Shown: positions 26,078-35,288 of the stretch, piece after piece
Layout: the number at the start of each line of letters is the position of its first letter
Position numbering within the stretch: position 1 is the first letter of the stretch
DNA from: Bifidobacterium samirii
Lineage (GTDB): Bacteria; Actinomycetota; Actinomycetes; Actinomycetales; Bifidobacteriaceae
Direction of reading: 5' to 3'
Length of the DNA stretch: 58,948 nucleotides
NCBI RefSeq assembly: GCF_003952945.1
Contig: NZ_QXGK01000018.1
Location: forward strand, 1-58,948
Translations under genes and position numbers: made by a program
The notes under the pieces: model-generated
What the model was told of the DNA's origin: nothing
The model's input: only the letters and a program-made list of their open reading frames with translations
Database searches by the model: none

Positions 26078-29000
26078 GTGACTTTCCACGCTCCGCTCGA
26101 CTTGAGCATCCAACAACGACAAGGCCTCTACGACCCCGGGGCCGAACACGACGCCTGCGGCGTGGGCATGGTCGCCACGCTCGGCGGCCACGCGGAGCGT
26201 AGAATCGTCGACGACGCCATCGACGTGCTCGTCAACCTCAACCACCGCGGCGCCGTCGGCGCCGAAGCCAACACCGGCGACGGCGCGGGCATCCTCATGG
26301 CCATGCCCGACGCGTTCATGCGCGCCACCGCCGGCGTCGACCTTCCCGAAGCCGGCCGGTACGCCGCCGGCATCGCGTTCCTCGAACGCGACCTCGCCGC
26401 CTCCGCCCGCCAGGAGCAGGCCATCGCCGCCATCGTGCGCGAGGAGGGCCTCGACGTGCTCGCCTGGCATCCCGTCCCCGTCAACCCCGACGGGCTCGGC
26501 CTGCAGGCGCTCGCCTCCATGCCCGGATTCAAGACGCTCGTCGTCGCCGCCCCCGACGCCGCGCTCGCCGGACTCGACCTCGACCGCAAGGCGTTCCGCA
26601 TCCGCAAACGCGTCGAACATGAGGTCGGCGTCTACTTCGCGTCCCTCTCGTCGCGCACCATCACCTACAAGGGCATGCTCACCACCATGCAGCTGCGCCC
26701 CTTCTTCCCTGACCTGTCCCACCCCGACATGGCCACGACCATCGCGATCGTCCACTCGCGCTTCTCCACCAACACGTTCCCCAGCTGGCCGCTCGCCCAG
26801 CCGTTCCGCCAGCTCGCCCACAACGGCGAGATCAACACCATCCAGGGCAACCGCAACTGGCTGTCCGCCCGCGAAGGCCGGCTCAGCTCCGCACTCCTGG
26901 GCGAGCTCAAGCCGCTCCTGCCCATCGACACCCCCGGCTACTCCGACTCGGGCACCTTCGACGAATGCCTCGAACTGCTCCACCTCGCCGGCCGTTCGAT
27001 GCCCCACGCCATCTCCATGATGCTGCCGCCCGCATGGGAGAACGACGACACCCTCGACCCGGACGTGCGCGCCTTCCACGCCTACAACAACACGCTCATC
27101 GAACCTTGGGACGGCCCCGCCCACATCGTCTTCACCGACGGCACCCAGGTCGGCGCCCTGCTCGACCGCAACGGCTTCCGCCCCGGCCGCTGGCAGCTCA
27201 CCGACGACGGCCTCGTCGTCCTCGCCTCCGAAACCGGCGTCCTGCCCGACGTGGGCGACGAGCACATCGTCGCCAAGGGCCGCCTCGAACCCGGCCGCAT
27301 GTTCCTCGTCGACACCGCACAGGGACGCATCATCCCCGACGAGGAGATCAAGCACGACCTCGCCGCCCAGCACCCGTACCGCCAATGGCTCGAAGGCAAC
27401 GCCATCAGCCTCGACGAACTGCCCCGCCGCGAACACGTCAACCACTCCGGCCAATCCGTGATCCGCCGCCAGCGCGCCTTCGGCTACACCGAAGAGGACC
27501 TGCGCCTCCTGCTCGCCCCCATGGCCGACACCGGCAAGGAACCCCTCGGCTCCATGGGTAACGACAACCCGCTGCCCGTCCTCTCCCGCCGCAGCCGCAT
27601 GCTGTTCGACTACTTCCACCAGAAGTTCGCGCAGGTCACCAACCCGCCGCTCGACTGGGAACGCGAACGCGTCGTCACCTCCCTCGAATCCGCCATCGGA
27701 CCCGAACCCAACCTCCTCGAGGACGGCGCGCCCCACGCACGCAAGATCCTCATCCCCCTGCCCGTCGTAGACTCCGACGACATGGCCCGACTCAAGCGGC
27801 TCGACCGCGCGCCCCGCCTCGAAGGCCACTACAAGCCGTACATCGTCCGCGGCCTCTACCAGGTCGCCGGCGGCGGCAAGGCGCTCGCCGACCGGCTCGA
27901 CGAGATCTTCGCCGAGGTCGACGAGGCGATCGCACGCGGCTGCAACTTCATCGTCCTGTCCGACCGCGACTCGAACCACACGTGGGGCCCGATTCCGTCG
28001 CTGCTGCTCACCGGCGCCGTCCAGCACCACCTGCTGCGCCGTCACACGCGCACCCAGGTGTCGATGGCCGTCGAGGCCGGCGACGTGCGCGAGGTCCACC
28101 ACGTCGCCCTGCTCATCGCCTACGGCGCGGCCTGCGTCAACCCGTACCTGGCGTTCGAATCCGTCGAGCACCTCGCCCGCACCGGCTATCTCAAGGTCGA
28201 CGCGGCCACCGCCGTGCGGAACCTCGTCAACGCGCTGTCCGTCGGCGTGCTCAAGATCATGGCCAAGATGGGCGTGTCCACCATCATGAGCTACCGCGGC
28301 TCGCAGCTGTTCGAGGCGGTCGGCCTGAACAAGGAGACCATCGACCGCTACTTCACCGGCACCGTCTCCCAGGTCGGCGGCGTCGGCCTCGACGAGATCG
28401 CCGAGGAGGTCGCCATCCGCCACCGGGCCGCCTATCCGAACCAGTGGACCGCCACCCCGCACACGGGCCTGGAGACCGGCGGCGAATACAAGTGGCGCCG
28501 CACCGGCGAGGACCATCTCAACGACCCCGAGGCGATCTTCCTGCTCCAGCAGTCCACGATGCGCGGCGACTACGGCATGTTCAAGCGCTACACGCACCAC
28601 ATCGACGACACGTCGAACCGTCTCATGACGCTGCGCGGCCTCATGGCGTTCCGCCACGACCGCACGCCCGTGCCCATCGACGAGGTCGAACCCGCGTCCG
28701 AGATCGTCAAGCGCTTCTCCACCGGCGCGATGAGCTACGGCTCCATCTCCCAGGAGGCGCACGAGACGCTCGCCGTCGCGATGAACACGATCGGCGCGCG
28801 CTCCAACTCCGGCGAGGGCGGCGAATCCGACGACCGCATGAACGACCCGCTGCGATGCAGCCGCATCAAGCAGATCGCCTCCGCGCGCTTCGGCGTCACC
28901 TCCGACTACCTCGTGCACGCCACCGACCTGCAGATCAAGCTCGCCCAGGGCGCCAAGCCCGGCGAAGGCGGCCACCTGCCCGGCGCGAAGGTCCCGCCGT

Positions 29001-30643
29001 GGATCGCCGCCGTCCGCCACGCCACCCCCGGCGTCGAGCTCATCTCCCCGCCGCCGCACCACGACATCTACTCGATCGAGGATTTGAAGCAGCTCATCAA
29101 CGACGCGAAGATGGCCAACCCCAAGGCCCGCATCCACGTCAAGCTCGTCTCCGAGTTCGGCGTCGGCACCATCGCCGCCGGCGTGGCCAAATGCCATGCC
29201 GACGTGGTGCTCGTCTCCGGCTACGACGGCGGCACCGGCGCGGCCCCGCTCAACGCGATCCGCCACGCCGGCACCCCGTGGGAGATCGGTCTGGCCGAAA
29301 CGCAGCAGACGCTCATCCTCAACGGCCTGCGCTCGCGCATCGTCGTCCAGTGCGACGGCGAGCTCAAGACCGGCCGCGACGTGGTCGTGGCCGCGCTGCT
29401 GGGCGCCGAGGAGTTCGGCTTCGCCACCGCCGCGCTCATCGTCGAAGGCTGCGTCATGATGCGCGCCTGCCAGAAGAACACGTGCCCGCAGGGCATCGCC
29501 ACGCAGGATCCGGAGCTGCGCGCCCGCTTCCGCGGCAAGCCCGAACATGTGGTCAACTTCTTCATGTTCATCGCCCAGGAGGTGCGCGAGATCCTCGCCG
29601 AACTCGGCTTCCGCAGCCTCGAGGAGGCCGTCGGCCACGTCGAATGCCTCGAACGCGACGAGGCCGTGCGTCGCTGGAAGGCCGACGGCGTCGACCTGAC
29701 CGGCGTGCTCATGCAGCCCGGCCCCATCCCCGGCACGATCCTGCACAACACCGAATCGCAGGACCACGGCCTCGACGAGGCGCTCGACAACACGCTCGTC
29801 AAGCTCGCCGCACCCGCGCTCGAGCACGGCGAGCCGGTCGCCATCGACATGCCCATCCGCAACGTCAACCGCACGCTGGGCACGATGGTCGGCTACGAGA
29901 TCACCCGCCGCCACGGCGCGCAGGGCCTGCCCGACGACACCGTCGACATGACGTTCCACGGCGCCGGCGGCCAGTCCATCGGCGCGTTCATCCCGCGCGG
30001 CGAGACGATTCGCGTCATCGGCGAGGTCAACGACTACGCCGGCAAGGGCCTGTCCGGCGGCCGCATCGTCGTGCGTCCGTCAGCCGACGCGACGTTCGAC
30101 CCGCACGACAACGTCATCGCCGGCAACGTGACCGGCTTCGGCGCCACGTCCGGCGAGATGCTCGTGTCCGGACGCGCCGGCGAACGCTTCGCCGTGCGCA
30201 ACTCGGGCGCCACGCTCGTCGTCGAAGGCGTGGGCGACCACGGCTGCGAGTATATGACCGGCGGCACCGTCGTCGTCCTCGGCCCCACCGGCCGCAACTT
30301 CGGCGCCGGCTTCTCCGGCGGCGACGCGTACGTGCTCGACCTCGACATGGCCAAGGTCAACCCCGCCGCCCGCCGATCGCTGGTCTTCGAACCGCTCGAC
30401 GACCAGACCGGACCGGCCGTGCGCCGGCTGGTGGAACGCCACGCCGACCAGACCGGATCCGCGTTCGCCGCGTCGCTGCTCGCCGACTGGGAGCATGCGG
30501 CGGCCCGGTTCACGCACCTCGTGCCGCGCCAGTACGTGGCGATGACCCGCGCCATGCGGCAGGCCGAGGAGGACGGCATCGATTTCAATGCGCCCGGCGC
30601 CTGGGAGCAGGTGTACGAGCAGGTTATGGAAGGAGCGCGCTGA
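26078..30643 (+). CDS. gltB: Glutamate synthase large subunit
   Basis: A 1521-residue NADPH-GOGAT large subunit that makes two glutamates from glutamine and 2-oxoglutarate with GltD. The N-terminal amidotransferase nucleophile is the Cys of HDACGVGMVATLGG (residue 27), giving a 26-residue propeptide. Central and FMN domains follow (GALSVGVLKIMAKMGVSTIMSYRGSQLFEAVGL, SNSGEGGESDDR, SGYDGGTGAAPLNAIRHAGTPWEIGL). The 3Fe-4S cysteines are in CQKNTCPQGIATQD, and the Gly-rich C-terminal helix repeats run from GAGGQSIGAF. The open frame begins much earlier, but GTG 26078 has AAGGTGG upstream and places the propeptide correctly. The gltD start follows one base after the stop. Confidence 0.95.
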   Translation: MTFHAPLDLSIQQRQGLYDPGAEHDACGVGMVATLGGHAERRIVDDAIDVLVNLNHRGAVGAEANTGDGAGILMAMPDAFMRATAGVDLPEAGRYAAGIAFLERDLAASARQEQAIAAIVREEGLDVLAWHPVPVNPDGLGLQALASMPGFKTLVVAAPDAALAGLDLDRKAFRIRKRVEHEVGVYFASLSSRTITYKGMLTTMQLRPFFPDLSHPDMATTIAIVHSRFSTNTFPSWPLAQPFRQLAHNGEINTIQGNRNWLSAREGRLSSALLGELKPLLPIDTPGYSDSGTFDECLELLHLAGRSMPHAISMMLPPAWENDDTLDPDVRAFHAYNNTLIEPWDGPAHIVFTDGTQVGALLDRNGFRPGRWQLTDDGLVVLASETGVLPDVGDEHIVAKGRLEPGRMFLVDTAQGRIIPDEEIKHDLAAQHPYRQWLEGNAISLDELPRREHVNHSGQSVIRRQRAFGYTEEDLRLLLAPMADTGKEPLGSMGNDNPLPVLSRRSRMLFDYFHQKFAQVTNPPLDWERERVVTSLESAIGPEPNLLEDGAPHARKILIPLPVVDSDDMARLKRLDRAPRLEGHYKPYIVRGLYQVAGGGKALADRLDEIFAEVDEAIARGCNFIVLSDRDSNHTWGPIPSLLLTGAVQHHLLRRHTRTQVSMAVEAGDVREVHHVALLIAYGAACVNPYLAFESVEHLARTGYLKVDAATAVRNLVNALSVGVLKIMAKMGVSTIMSYRGSQLFEAVGLNKETIDRYFTGTVSQVGGVGLDEIAEEVAIRHRAAYPNQWTATPHTGLETGGEYKWRRTGEDHLNDPEAIFLLQQSTMRGDYGMFKRYTHHIDDTSNRLMTLRGLMAFRHDRTPVPIDEVEPASEIVKRFSTGAMSYGSISQEAHETLAVAMNTIGARSNSGEGGESDDRMNDPLRCSRIKQIASARFGVTSDYLVHATDLQIKLAQGAKPGEGGHLPGAKVPPWIAAVRHATPGVELISPPPHHDIYSIEDLKQLINDAKMANPKARIHVKLVSEFGVGTIAAGVAKCHADVVLVSGYDGGTGAAPLNAIRHAGTPWEIGLAETQQTLILNGLRSRIVVQCDGELKTGRDVVVAALLGAEEFGFATAALIVEGCVMMRACQKNTCPQGIATQDPELRARFRGKPEHVVNFFMFIAQEVREILAELGFRSLEEAVGHVECLERDEAVRRWKADGVDLTGVLMQPGPIPGTILHNTESQDHGLDEALDNTLVKLAAPALEHGEPVAIDMPIRNVNRTLGTMVGYEITRRHGAQGLPDDTVDMTFHGAGGQSIGAFIPRGETIRVIGEVNDYAGKGLSGGRIVVRPSADATFDPHDNVIAGNVTGFGATSGEMLVSGRAGERFAVRNSGATLVVEGVGDHGCEYMTGGTVVVLGPTGRNFGAGFSGGDAYVLDLDMAKVNPAARRSLVFEPLDDQTGPAVRRLVERHADQTGSAFAASLLADWEHAAARFTHLVPRQYVAMTRAMRQAEEDGIDFNAPGAWEQVYEQVMEGAR

Positions 30644-30644
30644 C

Positions 30645-32177
30645 ATGGGCGACCCGAGAGGATTCCTGAAAGTCCGCACCCGCCGCGAGCTGGCCGAACG
30701 ACCCGTCGCCGAGCGCGTCAGGGACTGGTTCGACGTGCACGCCGAATGCGGCCTGCAGCCGTGGACGCAGGAGCAGGCGGCCCGCTGCATGGACTGCGGC
30801 ACCCCGTTCTGCATGACCGGCTGCCCGCTGGGCAACCTCATCCCCGAATTCAACGACCTCGTGGTCCGCGGGCAGTGGGAGGACGCGTACAACCGCCTGT
30901 CGTCCACGTCCAACTTCCCCGAGTTCACCGGCCGCATCTGCCCGGCCCTGTGCGAGTCGGCGTGCGTGCTGGGCATCCACCAGCCGCCCACGATGATCAA
31001 GAACGACGAGCTGACCATCATCGAGCAGGCGTGGGAGCTGGGCCTCGTCAAGCCGCTGCCGCCGCAGCGACTGACCGACCAGACCGTCGCCGTCGTCGGA
31101 TCCGGCCCCGCCGGCCTGGCGTGCGCCCAGCAGCTGACGCGCGCCGGCCACACCGTCGTCGTGTACGAGCGCGACGACGCGATCGGCGGCCTCATGCGCT
31201 ACGGCATCCCCAACTTCAAGCTCGACAAGCGGCTCATCGACCGTCGCGTCGAGCAGATGGAGGCCGAAGGCACCGTGTTCCGCACCGGCGTCGAGATCGG
31301 CCGCGACATCAGCTGGGACGACCTGCGCTCGCGCTACGACGCGGTCGTCGTCGCCATCGGTTCGACCGTGCCGCGCGACATGAACCTGCCCGGCCGCACG
31401 CTCGACGGCATCCACTTCGCGATGGAATACCTGCCCGACGCGACCCGCCGCGTCTACGGCGTCGAACCGGTGCACGGCATCGACGCGAAGGACAAGCACG
31501 TGATCGTCATCGGCGGCGGCGACACCGGCTCCGACTGCCTGGGCACCGCGATCCGTCAGGGCGCCAAGGACGTGACCGTGCTCCAGATCATGCCCAAGGA
31601 GCCGACGGAACGGCCCGACGCCCAGCCGTGGCCGACGTTCGCCCGCCTCTACCAGAAGACCACGTCGATGGCCGAAGGCGGCGAATACCTGTACAGCACC
31701 GATTCGGTGGACTTCATCGGCTCCGACGAGGAGCAGGCGAAGGTGCACGTCGAGCATTCGACCGCCACCGAAGGCTTCGTCGCCGACGGGCACGGCCACG
31801 TGACCGGCCTGCGCGTCGTCGACGTGGCGCCGGGGGAGGACGGTCCGTTCACCCGCCAGCCGGGCACCGAACGCGTGCTGCCCGCCGACCTGGTGCTCAT
31901 CTCCGTCGGCTTCCTGCACCCGGACACCACGACGCTCGTCGACCAGCTGCCCGTCGACCTCGACGGCCGCGGCAACGTGGCGCGCGACGAGCGCTTCGCC
32001 ACGTCGCAGGACGGCGTGTTCGTCGCCGGCGACGCGGGCCGCGGCCAGAGCCTCGTCGTGTGGGCCGTCGCCGAAGGCCGCTCCTGCGCGGCCGCCGTCG
32101 ACGAATACCTGACCGGCTCCACCGAACTGCCCGCGCCGATCCACGCGTCGCAGCGCCCGATGGCGCTGCCGCGCTGA
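30645..32177 (+). CDS. gltD: Glutamate synthase small subunit
   Basis: A 510-residue FAD/NADPH-binding subunit that passes electrons to GltB. The N-terminal [4Fe-4S] cysteines are in CMDCGTPFCMTGCPLGNLIPEFND and CPALCESACVLG. The FAD site is VAVVGSGPAGLACAQQL, and GGLMRYGIPNFKLDK is a family block. The NADPH site is VIVIGGGDTGSDCLGTA, and AGDAGRGQSLVVWAVAEGR closes the protein. GGAAGGAG in the gltB end is its ribosome binding site, so translation is coupled to gltB. Confidence 0.95.
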   Translation: MGDPRGFLKVRTRRELAERPVAERVRDWFDVHAECGLQPWTQEQAARCMDCGTPFCMTGCPLGNLIPEFNDLVVRGQWEDAYNRLSSTSNFPEFTGRICPALCESACVLGIHQPPTMIKNDELTIIEQAWELGLVKPLPPQRLTDQTVAVVGSGPAGLACAQQLTRAGHTVVVYERDDAIGGLMRYGIPNFKLDKRLIDRRVEQMEAEGTVFRTGVEIGRDISWDDLRSRYDAVVVAIGSTVPRDMNLPGRTLDGIHFAMEYLPDATRRVYGVEPVHGIDAKDKHVIVIGGGDTGSDCLGTAIRQGAKDVTVLQIMPKEPTERPDAQPWPTFARLYQKTTSMAEGGEYLYSTDSVDFIGSDEEQAKVHVEHSTATEGFVADGHGHVTGLRVVDVAPGEDGPFTRQPGTERVLPADLVLISVGFLHPDTTTLVDQLPVDLDGRGNVARDERFATSQDGVFVAGDAGRGQSLVVWAVAEGRSCAAAVDEYLTGSTELPAPIHASQRPMALPR

Positions 32178-32195
32178 CGTCGCCGGCTCATTGTG

Positions 32196-32238
32196 ATATA
32201 GGCCCGTGCCTCTCTTGGGGAGAAGCGCGGGCCTATAT
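32196..32238 (+). terminator. Terminator hairpin after gltD
   Basis: ATATAGGCCCG (32196-32206) pairs with CGGGCCTATAT (32228-32238), and the inner part can pair further (CTCTC with GGAGA). It lies 18 bases after the gltD stop and marks the change to lower-GC DNA. Confidence 0.7.
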
Positions 32239-32263
32239 GATGAGCGCATTCGTCGCGAATGGT

Positions 32264-32683
32264 CTATTCGCGGTTTCGCTGAGCATACATCGTCGGAGCC
32301 AGCAGAAGAGCCACCGACGACCATATGAGCAGGCGTATGACGATGTCGATCCACAGCGGCGAAGGATCGATCAGGCCGCTCCATGTCAGTGTCGCGACGA
32401 GCAGCAGCATCACGGCTGCAATCCCGTAGGCGGCGAATCGGTGCCGTGCCGCCAGAAGGGTCATCCTGTCGAGGGTGGTGTCGTCTTCCGACACGTAGCC
32501 AAGTGGGGCGTACAGCAGGTACACGGAACATAGCGCCATCGCCAGTTCCACTACGGTCAGCCAGGTCACCTGCGTCTGCTTGGAGGAAAGCTGTATCGGC
32601 AAGGCCGACAAGGCCGCCATCAGCAGGCCGCCCACCAGACTCGTTTCCCTATGGCGTATCAGCCAATCCCGAATGGCGTCCAT
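32264..32683 (-). CDS. Hypothetical four-helix membrane protein
   Basis: A 139-residue protein with four hydrophobic segments: about residues 14-33, 39-60, 84-104 and 110-132. Short charged loops (SSKQTQ, SEDDTTLDR) join them. The basic N-terminus (RDWLIRHRE) suggests it faces the cytoplasm. I do not recognise a family. ATG 32683 has AAAGGT upstream. It lies at the start of a lower-GC accessory stretch that continues to the two-component operon. Confidence 0.65.
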   Translation of the reverse strand: MDAIRDWLIRHRETSLVGGLLMAALSALPIQLSSKQTQVTWLTVVELAMALCSVYLLYAPLGYVSEDDTTLDRMTLLAARHRFAAYGIAAVMLLLVATLTWSGLIDPSPLWIDIVIRLLIWSSVALLLAPTMYAQRNRE

Positions 32684-32793
32684 GTCAATACCTTTCGATG
32701 TCGACCGGCTTAGCCTCGTTGCTGCCGGTCCTGCATATGGGGTGCATACGGTTATTATCGGCGACTGGATTGCTCAACCGCTACGAGGACATC

Positions 32794-32823
32794 ATACGAA
32801 CGGACAGATATCGCCGTTCGTAT
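32794..32823. repeat. 10-bp inverted repeat in intergenic DNA
   Basis: ATACGAACGG (32794-32803) is repeated inverted as CCGTTCGTAT (32814-32823) with a 10-base spacer. It lies in the 274-base gap between two divergent small membrane-protein genes. A second, nine-base hairpin (TCTGCTCTG/CAGAGCAGA) follows near 32892-32919. The gap holds no further gene I can support. Confidence 0.5.
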
Positions 32824-32957
32824 TGCGGGACTGTGCCGGTGAGCGTATAACGGAGCACGAGAGCAGGGGGGCATGCGGATCGGCGTTCTCTGCTCTGTCG
32901 AAATGGGTCAGAGCAGACTGATTCGGCTGGTTAAGCGTGTTTCCGAAAGGATGAAGA

Positions 32958-33218
32958 GTGAACTTGAGAACATGGCGGGTGTTGTATAACTCTCTTATTG
33001 CTTTGGGGATGGTTTTGCTCGTCGTCGGAGTCCTCGTTGATGAACGATATCAGATGCTGACGGCTGTCTTTGGCATTTCCGGGTTGGTGAGTGCGGTCTG
33101 CGGTTTCGCAATCCAGTTTATCGTCTGGAAATGTCCGCACTGCACTAAGCATCTGCCGCTTTCGGAGTCGCTTGGCATGGCCTACTGTCCATATTGTGGG
33201 AACAGCATATTCGAATAA
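32958..33218 (+). CDS. Small membrane protein with C-terminal zinc ribbon
   Basis: An 86-residue protein. Two hydrophobic segments (LYNSLIALGMVLLVVGVLV and AVFGISGLVSAVCGFAIQFIVW) form a hairpin, followed by KCPHCTKHLP...YCPYCGNSIFE, a four-cysteine zinc-ribbon pattern (CxxC-x14-CxxC) expected in the cytoplasm. It starts with GTG at 32958, with AAAGGATG upstream. Zinc-ribbon/two-helix proteins of this shape are common in Gram-positives but have no general function. GC content is well below that of the neighbouring housekeeping genes. Confidence 0.7.
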   Translation: MNLRTWRVLYNSLIALGMVLLVVGVLVDERYQMLTAVFGISGLVSAVCGFAIQFIVWKCPHCTKHLPLSESLGMAYCPYCGNSIFE

Positions 33219-33322
33219 CAAGGCTCGTTTTCATTGAGCTCATATACGAAAGGTCTTGCTCGATTCACAGCAAAGGGATCAAGCCAACGTTTTCGTGGGT
33301 GCATTTGCCTGCGGAACATTTG

Positions 33323-33961
33323 CTACAGCACATGCTCGCGTACACAGATGCGAATCGCCTCCGCCCGGCTGTGTACGCCCATTTTCCTGTAGGCATTGTT
33401 CATGTGGGTTTTGATCGTGCCTTCGCTCATGTGCATCACGCGAGCGGTCGCCGCCGTGGTGCGGCCCTTGAGATATTCGCGCATCACGGAGATCTCCGTA
33501 TCGGTGAGCATCATCCGTTCGAAGGCGAACGAATGCTCTCGCCACTCCATCATCTTGGGACGGTTCAGAATCCGTCCGATCATCTGCACGTACTCCTGCG
33601 TATCCGCCTCTTTGCGGATCATCCCGCTCATGCCCGCTGCGGAGAGCTGCTCCGTCGTATATTCGAGTTGGAACGCGCTCATGCCCAATACGGCCATCGT
33701 GGGATATTCGGACCGCAGACGTTCGGCAAGCTCCTTGCCGTCCATGGCCGGCATGCGCAGGTCGGTGAGCACCAGATCCGGTCTCATGTCGGAGTCCATG
33801 CACAGTCGCAATGCATCTTCACCTGACTGTACGTTCCATAACACCTGCAGTGGAGTCGGACGGTCGGTGAACATCGATTCGAGCGCCCTTGACACCAGCG
33901 GATCATTGTCCACGATGCCGATGGAGGCACAATCCATATTCTGGTCATGCTTATGATTCAT
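33323..33961 (-). CDS. Response regulator, NarL/LuxR family (pair 1)
   Basis: A 212-residue DNA-binding regulator. In the receiver domain the acidic pair is in IGIVDNDP (D18, D20), the phosphoacceptor is D67 in LVLTDLRMPAMDG and the conserved lysine is K117 in MIRKEAD. The C-terminal LuxR-type HTH is LTDTEISVMREYLKGRTTAATARVMHMSEGTIKTHMNNAYRKMGV. It follows the histidine kinase by 79 bases on the same strand. It is a paralog of the regulator at 44649, sharing IGIVDND and VLWxVxSG. Targets are unknown. Confidence 0.88.
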   Translation of the reverse strand: MNHKHDQNMDCASIGIVDNDPLVSRALESMFTDRPTPLQVLWNVQSGEDALRLCMDSDMRPDLVLTDLRMPAMDGKELAERLRSEYPTMAVLGMSAFQLEYTTEQLSAAGMSGMIRKEADTQEYVQMIGRILNRPKMMEWREHSFAFERMMLTDTEISVMREYLKGRTTAATARVMHMSEGTIKTHMNNAYRKMGVHSRAEAIRICVREHVL

Positions 33962-34040
33962 GATCTGCGCTTTCCGGAGGTGAGATTAGTGGTACGGGGT
34001 GGAACCGACAAGTACTCAGTGCCGCCGGTTTTTGTCGTCT

Positions 34041-35288
34041 CTATCTATTGTCGTCCTCATCGGTGTGTTGCCATGCTTTGTCGCGATACGCGTCAGGGAT
34101 GCAAACGCATGCGGTCCATTCCCCGTCCTCTCTGCTGACCGACATGCTGCCGCCTATGGAGCGCAGTCTGTTGGACAACAGTATCGGGGTGTGGCATGTG
34201 TCCGATGTTGATGACCAGCATGGCGCATCCGTCCGTGGCCGATATCGGTTGGATGAAACAATGGTGACGGTTCCGTCCGCGGAGACATTAATGGCGAGAG
34301 CATATGCGCCAGGTTCCCCATATTTGATGATGTTGCCACCAAGCTCATGTATGGTCATGTCGATGACGTCGATGACTTCCTCCCGTATGACGCTGAGATT
34401 GCCACTGATCTGCGGCTTGCCGGCGAATCCACACTGCCGGAGCCGTTGTTCGATTGTCCGCATGGTGCTATGGATGCACGCCTGCGTATCAGGCGTCTGT
34501 ATATGTCCGGCGTCGGTACCCGGTTTATCTATTGTCTCGATATCCCGTTTCGCTGGCTCGATGATCTGCTGACGTAGTTGTGCAAGACCGGACTCCAGTG
34601 CGGTGATGACGTCGTCGGTTTTGGCGATGGAGCCCCTGTCGGTAAGCTCCGTGCGCAATGATTTGCACTGTGTCACCGCATATACGAGATCGTTCGCCAC
34701 GGAATCGTGCAGGACATGCAGAACCCGTAGCTGCTCGGATCGGTGAGAAGCCTTTTCCTCCGCGATGGTTCTCTTCCGTTGCGCCTCAATGGCGCACCCG
34801 AGGAGCGTGCCGATTGCCCATGCGATTATCAGCGGTTGGTAGCCAAGTATCAGGGAACGCAGTTCCTCGTTATGCGTGATCGTGCCTGTTGCGGCGAGAA
34901 GCTGCATGATGAAGAATATGATCGCCGTAGGTATCGGCCGTCTAACGCTTTTTGCCAGGAAAATCAGTGCCAGAAGACAGGGTGTGGAGAAAAGCCAGTA
35001 TATGGTGGCTGCAGGGAGTGCATAGGCCATTGCCAGTGACAAGAGCGTGATGATGATACTACATATGGTCGGGTTGAACGGAAGCAGCACGGTGAATATC
35101 ATCAGCAGCGCATTCTGCACGTGGTCCTGTACGGTCAATCCGACGCTGTTGATCCAATCCAGACAGAACAAGGCGGCGCCCATGCCCGACATTGCTGCAT
35201 CGATAAGCCGCGGGCGACCTTGAAGCCGCCTCGCGATACCGTTGCCGTGATGATCGCGGCAGGGGCGCCGGAGTCCTCTGACGGTCAT
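34041..35288 (-). CDS. Sensor histidine kinase, HPK7-like, atypical (pair 1)
   Basis: A 415-residue membrane kinase. About five hydrophobic segments lie between residues 30 and 165 and there is no large external domain. The HisKA_3-like dimerisation helix has the likely phospho-His H194 in LHVLHDSVANDL. The ATPase N-box is HELGGNIIKYGEPG. No DxGxG G1 box is recognisable; the equivalent region reads VTIVSSNRYRPRTD. Its ATG overlaps the stop of the upstream lipoprotein gene as ATGA, so the two are translationally coupled. The kinase at 45269-46558 is a paralog, with matching RLRxxGFxG and N-box. Confidence 0.82.
   Translation of the reverse strand: MTVRGLRRPCRDHHGNGIARRLQGRPRLIDAAMSGMGAALFCLDWINSVGLTVQDHVQNALLMIFTVLLPFNPTICSIIITLLSLAMAYALPAATIYWLFSTPCLLALIFLAKSVRRPIPTAIIFFIMQLLAATGTITHNEELRSLILGYQPLIIAWAIGTLLGCAIEAQRKRTIAEEKASHRSEQLRVLHVLHDSVANDLVYAVTQCKSLRTELTDRGSIAKTDDVITALESGLAQLRQQIIEPAKRDIETIDKPGTDAGHIQTPDTQACIHSTMRTIEQRLRQCGFAGKPQISGNLSVIREEVIDVIDMTIHELGGNIIKYGEPGAYALAINVSADGTVTIVSSNRYRPRTDAPCWSSTSDTCHTPILLSNRLRSIGGSMSVSREDGEWTACVCIPDAYRDKAWQHTDEDDNR

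Noticed and set aside
26021-29959. A 1312-codon antisense open frame inside gltB
   Set aside because: Its composition (Val/Asp/Gly/Ala/Glu with no hydrophobic core pattern) is that of a reverse-complement shadow of gltB.
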